Shown here piece by piece: positions 15,318 through 23,226 of a stretch of 64,000 nucleotides of DNA. The notes beneath the pieces are model-generated. The model made no database searches and was not told the DNA's origin. It was given only the letters and a program-made list of their open reading frames with translations. The position numbers were made by a program, and so were the translations under genes. Within the stretch, counting starts at the first letter, position 1. Every line of letters begins with the position of its first letter. The DNA comes from WHSM01 sp036375165 (GTDB taxonomy: Bacteria > Actinomycetota > Actinomycetes > Mycobacteriales > Micromonosporaceae): assembly GCA_036375165.1 (NCBI GenBank), contig DASUSI010000185.1, positions 1 to 64,000 on the forward strand, read 5' to 3'.

Positions 15318-16163
15318 CTAGTCGAAGGTGTGCTCTTCGGAGGGGAACCCGCCGTCGCGGACCTCCTCGGCGAACCGGCGGGTCGCGTCGGCCAGCACGC
15401 CGTGCAGGTCCGCGTACCGCTTCACGAACCGGGGCACCGAGCCGGTACGCAGCCCGGCCATGTCCTGCCAGACCAGTACCTGCGCGTCGCAGTTCGGGCC
15501 GGCGCCGATCCCGACGGTCGGTATGGTCAGCTCCGCGGTGACCCGTTTGGCGACGTCGCCGGGAACCATCTCCAGCACCACCGCGAACGCACCGGCGTCG
15601 GCGACCGCGTGGGCGTCCGCGACGATGTCCTCCGCGGCCAGACCTCGTCCCTGCACCCGGTAGCCGCCGAACTGATGCTCGCTCTGCGGGGTGAAGCCGA
15701 CGTGCCCCATCACCGGGATACCGGCGTTCACCATGGCGGTGATCTGCCGTTGCATCCGGCGGCCGCCCTCCAGCTTCACCGCGTGCGCGCCGCCCTCCTT
15801 CATCAGGCGTACCGCGCTGGACAGGGCCTGCTCCGGACTGGCCTCGTAGCTGCCGAACGGCAGGTCTCCCACCACCAGGGCCCGGGTGGTGGCACGGCTG
15901 ACGCCGCGCAGCAGCGGGATCAACTCGTCGAGGGTGACCGGCAGGGTGGTGTCGTTGCCGTACACGTTGTTCGACGCCGAGTCGCCGACCAGCAGCACCG
16001 GGATGCCGGCCTGGTCGAAGATGGACGCGGTGTACTGGTCGTAGCTGGTGAGCATCGACCACTTCTCGCCGCGCTCCTTGGCCTGAAGCAGGTGGTGGAC
16101 GCGCACCCGTCGGACAGCGGCCGGGCCGCCGTACAGGGACGGGATTTCGGCATGATCGGACAT
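15318..16163 (-). CDS. panB: 3-methyl-2-oxobutanoate hydroxymethyltransferase
   Basis: The 281-residue enzyme makes ketopantoate from 2-oxoisovalerate and 5,10-methylene-THF, the first committed step of pantothenate and CoA synthesis. Typical PanB motifs are present: MLTSYDQYTASIFDQAGIP, VLLVGDSASNNVYGNDTTLP (metal-binding Asp), AHAVKLEGG, GIPVMGHVGFTPQS and FAVVLEMVP with the catalytic Glu. PTVGIGAGPNCDAQVLVWQD also fits. The length is standard for actinobacteria. Its location near the glutamine synthetase cluster agrees with the M. tuberculosis order. Spacing from nadE is about 140 bp, so it may have its own promoter. Confidence 0.96.
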   Translation of the reverse strand: MSDHAEIPSLYGGPAAVRRVRVHHLLQAKERGEKWSMLTSYDQYTASIFDQAGIPVLLVGDSASNNVYGNDTTLPVTLDELIPLLRGVSRATTRALVVGDLPFGSYEASPEQALSSAVRLMKEGGAHAVKLEGGRRMQRQITAMVNAGIPVMGHVGFTPQSEHQFGGYRVQGRGLAAEDIVADAHAVADAGAFAVVLEMVPGDVAKRVTAELTIPTVGIGAGPNCDAQVLVWQDMAGLRTGSVPRFVKRYADLHGVLADATRRFAEEVRDGGFPSEEHTFD

Positions 16164-16306
16164 GATCGGCTCCTTGTCCTCGAGGCCTTGGTGGGTCCCC
16201 GGGTCGGTGAGGTCTGGTTAGCCCGCACTGCCGTCATGGTCGCACCGGGCGAGGGCGGGGCGGCAGGAGTACGTGCAAGATTTCACAGCGGCGTATGGCC
16301 GCGGGC

Positions 16307-18055
16307 TCAGCTCCGTTCCCGGAACCGATTGGTGATCGGCAGCCGACGGTCCCTGCCGAACGCTTTGTAACCGATCTTCGGTCCGGGCGCGGTCTGCCGG
16401 CGCTTGTACTCGGCGGTGTCCACCATCTTGATCACCCGCTCCACCAGCGCCGCGTCGTGGCCGGCGGCGACCAGTTGCTCGTGGCCCAGGTCCTGGTCCA
16501 CGTACCCGGCGAGGATCGGATCGAGCACGTCGTACGGCGGCAGCGAGTCGGTGTCCAGTTGCCCAGGGCGAAGTTCGGCGCTGGGTGGCTTGGCGATGGT
16601 GTTCTCGGGGATCGGCGGGGTCTCACCGCGTGCGACGGCGTCGGCGTTGCGCCACCGCGCCAGCCGTTGCAGCAGGGTCTTGAGTACGTCCTTCACCGGG
16701 GCGTAGCCGCCGACCGAGTCCCCGTACAGCGTGGAGTAGCCCACCGCGTACTCGCTCTTGTTGCCGGTGGCCAGCACCAGGTGGCCTTCCTGGTTGGACA
16801 GTGCCATCAGGATCACGCCACGGATCCTCGCCTGCAGGTTCTCCACCGCCAGACCCGACAGGGACAGGTTCGTCAGGAACGCGTCGACCATGTCCTGGAT
16901 GGGTTCCACCCGGTAGTCCAGACCGGTGCGTTTCGCCAGCTCGGCGGCGTCGTCCTTGGAATGGTCGGAGGAGTACTGGCTCGGCATGGACACCGCGACC
17001 ACGTTCTGCGCTCCGATCGCGTCCACCGCGATGACCGCGGTGACCGCCGAGTCGATCCCACCGGACAAAGCGAGCACGACCGAGCGGAAACCGTTCTTCC
17101 GCACGTAGTCCCGGGTGCCGGTGACCAGCGCCCGCCACACCTCGGCCTCGTCGGCGGGCTGTTCGGCGAACACTGGCGGCACCTGGCCGGTGGGCTCGGG
17201 CACCGTGTCGGACAGGTGCACCCGGCGGACCGACATCTCACCCAGGTCGCCGTCCGGCCCTCCGGTCGCCGCTGGCAGGTCGAGGTCGGTGACCAGCAGC
17301 GCCTCGTCGAACTGCGGTCCTCGGGCCAGCAGGGTGCCGTCCTCGGCGACCACCATGGAATCCCCGTCGAAGACCAACTCGTCCTGGCCGCCCACCATGT
17401 TGACGTACGCGACGGTCGCGCCGGACTCGGCGGCGCGGCGGCGTACCAGGGGCAGCCGCACGTCGTCCTTGTTCAGCTCGTACGGGGAGCCGTTGATGTT
17501 GATCACGAAGCCGACGTTGGCGTGGCCGGCGACCGCGAACGGTCCGCCCGCCTGCCAGATGTCCTCGCAGATGGTGAGCGCCACGTCCACGCCACCGATC
17601 CGCACCACGGTCAGCAGGTCTCCCGGGACGAAGTAACGGTCCTCGTCGAACACCCCGTAGTTGGGCAGGTGATGTTTGAAGTAGGTGGTCGCGATCCGCC
17701 CGCCGTGCAGCAGTGCCAGTGCGTCCCGGGGACCCCGGTCCGCGGCGGCGTCCGCGCCGAGCCGTGCCGGACCGTCGGCGTCCAGGTAGCCCACCACGAC
17801 CGCGCAGTCACCGCAGCCGTCGTCCGCGAGGTCGGCGGCGAGCTGACGCAGTGCGGCCCGGCTGGCGGCCACGAACGCCTCCCGGAACACCAGGTCTTCC
17901 GGGGGGTATCCGGTCAGCATCATCTCGGGGAAGGCCACCAGGTGGGACGCTGCCGCCACCGCCCGGCGGGTCCACTCCCGTACCAGGGCGGAGTTGCCGG
18001 CGAGGTCTCCCACCGTGGGGTTCGTCTGGGCGAGTGCCACGCGCAGCCTGGGCAT
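16307..18055 (-). CDS. nadE: Glutamine-dependent NAD+ synthetase
   Basis: The 582-residue protein fuses an N-terminal nitrilase-type glutaminase (about 1-280) to a C-terminal NAD synthetase. The glutaminase triad is visible: Glu in FPEMMLTGYP, Lys in FKHHLPNYG and Cys in LTICEDIWQAGG. The synthetase has the P-loop LSGGIDSAVTAVIAVDAIG and SMPSQYSSDHSKDDA. It amidates nicotinic acid adenine dinucleotide with glutamine and ATP. Ammonia is channelled between domains in this family. The ATG at 18055 starts MPRLRVALAQTNPTVGD, the proper nitrilase opening, so the ATG at 18076 is not needed. It diverges from the subtilase gene. Confidence 0.95.
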   Translation of the reverse strand: MPRLRVALAQTNPTVGDLAGNSALVREWTRRAVAAASHLVAFPEMMLTGYPPEDLVFREAFVAASRAALRQLAADLADDGCGDCAVVVGYLDADGPARLGADAAADRGPRDALALLHGGRIATTYFKHHLPNYGVFDEDRYFVPGDLLTVVRIGGVDVALTICEDIWQAGGPFAVAGHANVGFVININGSPYELNKDDVRLPLVRRRAAESGATVAYVNMVGGQDELVFDGDSMVVAEDGTLLARGPQFDEALLVTDLDLPAATGGPDGDLGEMSVRRVHLSDTVPEPTGQVPPVFAEQPADEAEVWRALVTGTRDYVRKNGFRSVVLALSGGIDSAVTAVIAVDAIGAQNVVAVSMPSQYSSDHSKDDAAELAKRTGLDYRVEPIQDMVDAFLTNLSLSGLAVENLQARIRGVILMALSNQEGHLVLATGNKSEYAVGYSTLYGDSVGGYAPVKDVLKTLLQRLARWRNADAVARGETPPIPENTIAKPPSAELRPGQLDTDSLPPYDVLDPILAGYVDQDLGHEQLVAAGHDAALVERVIKMVDTAEYKRRQTAPGPKIGYKAFGRDRRLPITNRFRERS

Positions 18056-18147
18056 GCCCCCATCATCCCAGCGCACCGCACCGGTCCACGACAGGGCGAG
18101 GAGTGCGGATCATCCGCTACCCGGTGTGTCACATCGTGGTATGGATG

Positions 18148-18190
18148 TCAATAGTACGTATTGACCGATCCTAGGTGTCTTCCGTACGAT
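18148..18190 (+). promoter_or_regulatory. Predicted subtilase promoter overlapped by a dyad
   Basis: TTGACC (18161-18166) and TACGAT (18185-18190) are spaced 18 bp and face the protease gene, about 105 bp upstream of its ATG. A perfect dyad, TCAATA-N5-TATTGA (18148-18164), overlaps the -35 and could be a repressor operator. It also lies in the nadE upstream region, so it could act on both genes. Confidence 0.45.
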
Positions 18191-18295
18191 TCGTGTCGCG
18201 CTGCAGCGATTCGTCTAGCTCTGCTCGAGCTCCGTCGGACACCACACCTCCGGTGTCCCGGCACCGTATCAGCCTTCCAGAAAGGGCGAACCGCC

Positions 18296-19441
<1,146 letters not shown>

Positions 19442-19455
19442 CACCTGCCCAGGTC

Positions 19456-19484
19456 TGCGGGGCGGGCCGCCGGCCCGCCCCGCA
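19456..19484. terminator. Strong GC hairpin after the subtilase gene
   Basis: GCGGGGCGGGCC (19457-19468) pairs perfectly with GGCCCGCCCCGC (19472-19483) around a 3-nt loop, and a flanking T-A pair extends it. It stands 15 bp after the protease stop and isolates it from glnA2. Confidence 0.8.
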
Positions 19485-19584
19485 CCTGTGCCGTCATGCG
19501 TGCGGCCTGACGGCGATCGCAGCGCATCCCGCCCGCCGGGCACCGGCAAGGTCTCTCCGGTAACCGACCACGGTTCGTCGCGTC

Positions 19585-19600
19585 GTAACGTAGGCGTAAC
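19585..19600 (+). promoter_or_regulatory. Weak GlnR-like half box upstream of glnA2
   Basis: GTAAC (19585-19589), six bases, then GTAAC (19596-19600) resembles the gTnAC-N6-GaAAC element of actinobacterial GlnR, with one mismatch in the second half. It lies 50 bp before the glnA2 start. A single imperfect element is weak evidence, and chance is possible. Confidence 0.25.
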
Positions 19601-19649
19601 AGCCCTGGAGAACACTCTGGGTATCGCCGAGGAGCCACCGGAGGGTGCC

Positions 19650-20999
19650 ATGGACCGTCAGCAGGAGTTCGTGCTGCGCACCCTGGAGGAGCGGGACATC
19701 CGCTTCGTCCGGCTCTGGTTCACCGACGTGCTCGGCACGCTGAAAAGCGTCTCGGTGGCGCCCGCCGAACTCGAAGCCGCGTTCGAGGAGGGAATCGGCT
19801 TCGACGGCTCGGCGATCGAGGGCTTCGCCCGGGTCTACGAGTCCGACATGGTTGCCATGCCCGACCCCACGACGTTCCAGGTGTTCCCGTTCGAGGGCAG
19901 CGGTGCCGGGGAGAGCGCCCGGATGTTCTGCGACATCCTCACCCCGGACGGCTCACCCTCCTGGGCTGACCCGCGGCACGTGCTGCGTCGCACCATGAGC
20001 CGGGCCGCTGAAAATGGTTTCACCTTCTACACCCATCCGGAGATCGAGTTCTTCCTGCTCTCCGACAGTCCACAGGACGGCACCGAACCGGTCCCCGTCG
20101 ACTCCGGCAGCTATTTCGACCACACCACCCACGCGGTGGCCCGCGACTTCCGGCGCCAAGGCGTGCTCGCCCTGGAACGGATCGGCATCTCGGTGGAGTT
20201 CAGCCACCACGAGGTGGCACCCGGTCAGCAGGAGATCGACCTGCGCTACGCCGACGCGCTCACCACCGCCGACAACATCATGACGTTCCGGCACGTAATC
20301 AAAGAGGTCGCGCTTTCCGCGGGGGTCCACGCCACGTTCATGCCCAAGCCGTTCACCGACCAGCCGGGCAGCGGCATGCACACCCACCTGTCGCTGTTCG
20401 AAGGGGAACGCAACGCGTTCCACGACCCCTCCGACGAGATGAAGCTGTCGAAGGTCGCGAGGGCGTTCATCGCGGGCCTGCTGAGCCACGCCCGCGAGTA
20501 CACCGCGATCACGAACCAGTGGGTCAACTCGTACAAGCGGCTGTTCCCCAAGCCGATCCCGGACCGGGTTGCCGAGGCACCGGCATATGTGTGCTGGGGC
20601 CATCTGAACCGCTCGGCCCTGGTCCGGGTCCCGGCGTACGGAAAACCGAACTCCGCCCGCGTGGAGGTGCGCTCCCTGGACTCCGCGTGCAACCCGTATC
20701 TGGCCTTCGCGGTGCTGCTCTCGGCCGGGCTGAAAGGCATCGAGGAGGGGTACGAACTGCCGCCCGGTGCCGAGGACGACGTCTGGGCGCTGTCCGACGC
20801 GGAACGCCGCGCGACCGGCTACCAGGCGCTGCCACAGACCCTGTCCGAGGCGCTGGACGTCCTGGAGAACAGCGAGTTCGTCGCCGAAACCCTGGGCGAA
20901 GGAGTGTTCGACTTCTTTCGCAAGAACAAGCGCGCCGAATGGGAGTCCTACCGTCGCGAGGTCACCCCGTATGAGCGGGCGCGCTATCTGAAGCTCTGA
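19650..20999 (+). CDS. glnA2: Glutamine synthetase family protein GlnA2, not adenylylatable
   Basis: The 449-residue protein has glutamine synthetase motifs: FDGSAIEGFARVYESDM, FTFYTHPEIEFFLL (metal ligands), ATFMPKPFTDQPGSGMHTHLS and SARVEVRSLDSACNPYLAFA. The segment that carries the regulatory tyrosine in GlnA1 reads DDVWALSDAER here, with no Tyr, so GlnE cannot modify it there. M. tuberculosis GlnA2 sits in the same place next to glnE. A Streptomyces GlnA2 has been reported to glutamylate polyamines, so substrates other than glutamate plus ammonia are possible. The ATG at 19650 has GGAGGG upstream, and earlier in-frame starts lack family sequence. Confidence 0.9.
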   Translation: MDRQQEFVLRTLEERDIRFVRLWFTDVLGTLKSVSVAPAELEAAFEEGIGFDGSAIEGFARVYESDMVAMPDPTTFQVFPFEGSGAGESARMFCDILTPDGSPSWADPRHVLRRTMSRAAENGFTFYTHPEIEFFLLSDSPQDGTEPVPVDSGSYFDHTTHAVARDFRRQGVLALERIGISVEFSHHEVAPGQQEIDLRYADALTTADNIMTFRHVIKEVALSAGVHATFMPKPFTDQPGSGMHTHLSLFEGERNAFHDPSDEMKLSKVARAFIAGLLSHAREYTAITNQWVNSYKRLFPKPIPDRVAEAPAYVCWGHLNRSALVRVPAYGKPNSARVEVRSLDSACNPYLAFAVLLSAGLKGIEEGYELPPGAEDDVWALSDAERRATGYQALPQTLSEALDVLENSEFVAETLGEGVFDFFRKNKRAEWESYRREVTPYERARYLKL

Positions 21000-21026
21000 G
21001 CTGGCGATCCCGCCTAGACTCCAACC

Positions 21027-21956
21027 GTGCGGGTGATCGTGCTCGGAGCCGGGGTGATCGGGCTCTCCTGCGCGGTACGGCTCGCCGAATCGGGCTCCCA
21101 GGTGGCGGTGCTGGCCCGGGACCTGCCCGGTGAGACCACCTCGGCGGTGGCGGCGGCGATCTGGTACCCGTACCTGATCTCACCCCCCGAGCGGGTGTCC
21201 ACCTGGTCGAGAACCACTTATCAGGAACTGGGCAGGCTGGCCGCCGAACATCCGTTCGTCCGGCTGCGCTCCGGCAGCGAGTACCTGGTGGAACCGACCC
21301 CGGACCCGTGGTGGGCCGACGCGGTACCCGACCTGCACCGGATCCAGAACCCGCCACCGGGGTTCGCGGACGGCTGGTCGTTCACCAGCCCGGTGGTGGA
21401 GATGGGACGCTACCTGCCGTACCTGGTGGGTCGGCTTCAGGCAGCCGGCGGCACGCTGACCCGGGCCACCGTCGATGCGCTGCCCAACCTGGCTGACGTT
21501 GTGGTCAACTGCACCGGGCTCGGTGCCCGTTCGCTGGTCGGTGACGACAGCCTCACCCCGGTCCGGGGCCAGGTGGTGCACGTCGAGCAGTTCGGGCTCA
21601 CCGAGTGGCTGATCGCCGACCGGGGCCCGGACGAACTGAGTTACGTGGTGCCCCGCGAACACGACGTCGTGGTCGGCGGGACCAGCCAGGTCGGCGAGTG
21701 GAGCCAGGTCCCGGACCAGGTCACCGCCTCGGACATCCTGCGCCGGGCGGCGCTTCTCGTGCCGGGACTCGCCACCGCGAGAGTGCTGGGACACCGGGTT
21801 GGGCTGCGGCCCTCCCGCCCGCAGATCCGGTGCCAGAGCACCCGGTCCGACTCTCGGCTGATCGTGCACTGCTATGGGCACGGCGGTGCCGGCCTCACTG
21901 TCTCCTGGGGCTGTGCCGACGAGGTCGCCGGGCTGGTCCGGACCTCCAACTCCTGA
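21027..21956 (+). CDS. D-amino-acid oxidase family FAD protein
   Basis: This 309-residue protein has the FAD fingerprint VIVLGAGVIGLSCAVRLAESG at the N-terminus. DAO landmarks are TTSAVAAAIWYPYL, VVNCTGLGARSLVGDDSLTPVRGQ (substrate/FAD region) and a C-terminal IVHCYGHGGAGLTVSWGCADEV with the FAD-contacting GGAG turn. It would oxidise D-amino acids, or glycine-like substrates, to keto acids with ammonia and H2O2 release. No C-terminal peroxisome-like tail is expected in bacteria. It starts with GTG 27 bp after glnA2 and likely shares its transcript, which fits nitrogen scavenging feeding glutamine synthesis (inference). Confidence 0.9.
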   Translation: MRVIVLGAGVIGLSCAVRLAESGSQVAVLARDLPGETTSAVAAAIWYPYLISPPERVSTWSRTTYQELGRLAAEHPFVRLRSGSEYLVEPTPDPWWADAVPDLHRIQNPPPGFADGWSFTSPVVEMGRYLPYLVGRLQAAGGTLTRATVDALPNLADVVVNCTGLGARSLVGDDSLTPVRGQVVHVEQFGLTEWLIADRGPDELSYVVPREHDVVVGGTSQVGEWSQVPDQVTASDILRRAALLVPGLATARVLGHRVGLRPSRPQIRCQSTRSDSRLIVHCYGHGGAGLTVSWGCADEVAGLVRTSNS

Positions 21957-22059
21957 CCCGGATTGGGATATGCCGAGGTCAACGCCGATTTGACGGATCG
22001 GCGGCGGACCGGAAATGTGGGTACGCGGACGGAGAAGTCACCGAACAAGGGATCCCATT

Positions 22060-22347
22060 GTGCTCACCTTGACCGACAACGCCGTGTCCGTCATCCGCAC
22101 CCTGACCTCGCAACCCGAAGTGCCGGACGGCGCCGGGCTGCGGATCGCCGCGGACGCCACCGCCGACAGTGGCGGCCTGACGCTCTCGCTGGTCACCGAA
22201 CCCGAGCAAGGGGACAAGGTGGTCGACAACAGCGGTGCCCGGGTGTTCCTGGAGTCCAGTGCCGCCAACGTGCTCGATGACAAGGCGCTGGACGCCGACG
22301 TGGACGCCCAGGGGCAGGTGTCGTTCCAGCTGTTCGAACAGCCATGA
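22060..22347 (+). CDS. IscA/HesB-fold protein lacking ligand cysteines
   Basis: The 95-residue protein follows the HesB/IscA beta-fold: LTLTDNAVSVIRTLT, a GLRIAADATADSGGLTLSLV strand pair, and KVVDNSGARVFLESSAANVL. The three cysteines that bind iron-sulfur clusters in true A-type carriers are all absent, and there is no Cys in the whole protein. The domain may therefore do something else. In actinobacterial annotation this variant is often called adhesin or Fe-S assembly protein. GTG at 22060 has AAGGGA upstream. A strong hairpin follows. Confidence 0.7.
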   Translation: MLTLTDNAVSVIRTLTSQPEVPDGAGLRIAADATADSGGLTLSLVTEPEQGDKVVDNSGARVFLESSAANVLDDKALDADVDAQGQVSFQLFEQP

Positions 22348-22353
22348 CCGGGA

Positions 22354-22381
22354 CCGGCAGCCCGGCGCGCCGGGCTGCCGG
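22354..22381. terminator. Perfect 12-bp hairpin after the IscA-like gene
   Basis: CCGGCAGCCCGG (22354-22365) and CCGGGCTGCCGG (22370-22381) flank a CGCG loop. The hairpin begins 6 bp after the stop codon and 60 bp before the amidotransferase gene. Confidence 0.75.
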
Positions 22382-22441
22382 CCCACATCCCGACCGCGTG
22401 GGTGGAGATCGGAGCGTCCGGTCGCCGGTAGCCTCAGGGGC

Positions 22442-23224
22442 GTGACGGATGCCCGGATCCTGGTGATCGAGAATTCCCCGAGCGACCCGGTGGGCCGGCT
22501 GGGTGACTGGTTGACCGCCGCCGGTCTGGTGCTCCGGGAGGCACGGCCACCCTCCGGTGAGCCGTTGCCGGAGTCCCTCGACGGGTACGCCGCGCTGGTG
22601 GTACTCGGTGGAGGCCAGAGCGCCTGCGGCAATCGGGACGGCAGCGAAGCCGCGTGGTTCGCGGCGGAGCGGCACCTGTTGCGGCACGCGGTGTCCGAGC
22701 GACTTCCCACGCTCGCCATCTGCCTCGGTGGCCAACTGCTGGCCCAGGCATATGGGGGGAGGGTCGCCCCGGCGGCGGCCGGCCCTGAGATCGGCTCCCG
22801 CCTGGTTGCCCGACGCGACGCCGCCGACGCGGATCCGTTGTTCGCCGCGGTGCCCTTCACACCCGACGTGATCCAGTGGCACTTCGACGAGATCGTCGAA
22901 CTCCCAGCCGGTGCCGTCCTGCTGGCCACCTCGCCGCGCTACCAGCACCAGGCGTTCCGGATCGGACCAAGGGCGTGGGGCACCCAGTTCCACATCGAGT
23001 GTGACGCGCCGACCCTGCGCTCCTGGGCGCGTGAGGACGCTGAGGCGCTGGCCGACCTGGGCTTGGAGCCGGACGCGGTGGCGGACGCGTGCGTCGCGGC
23101 ACTGGACGACGTGGCCGAGGTGTGGCAACCGGTTGCCGAGCGATTCGCCGGGATCGTACTGGGCACGCTGGACGTGGAGGCCGCCCGGGATCCGCTGCGC
23201 CAGCTGCGGATACTGGGCGAGTAA
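22442..23224 (+). CDS. Type 1 glutamine amidotransferase
   Basis: The 260-residue class I amidotransferase has the nucleophile elbow PTLAICLGGQLLAQAYGG (Cys in AICLGGQ) and His in GTQFHIECD, paired with Glu. An early ALVVLGGGQSACG forms the oxyanion region. It has no fused synthetase domain, so the ammonia acceptor is unknown. Relatives act as GMP-synthase-like or gamma-glutamyl hydrolase-like proteins. It ends 2 bp before the glnE start codon, so it is probably co-transcribed with glnE and may belong to glutamine handling (inference). Confidence 0.85.
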   Translation: MTDARILVIENSPSDPVGRLGDWLTAAGLVLREARPPSGEPLPESLDGYAALVVLGGGQSACGNRDGSEAAWFAAERHLLRHAVSERLPTLAICLGGQLLAQAYGGRVAPAAAGPEIGSRLVARRDAADADPLFAAVPFTPDVIQWHFDEIVELPAGAVLLATSPRYQHQAFRIGPRAWGTQFHIECDAPTLRSWAREDAEALADLGLEPDAVADACVAALDDVAEVWQPVAERFAGIVLGTLDVEAARDPLRQLRILGE

Positions 23225-23226
23225 CC

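Noticed and set aside
16295..18154. A 619-codon plus-strand open frame opposite nadE
   Set aside because: It has no family features and is rich in His, Arg, Val and Gly in the manner of an antisense frame. The nadE triads and P-loop are on the other strand.
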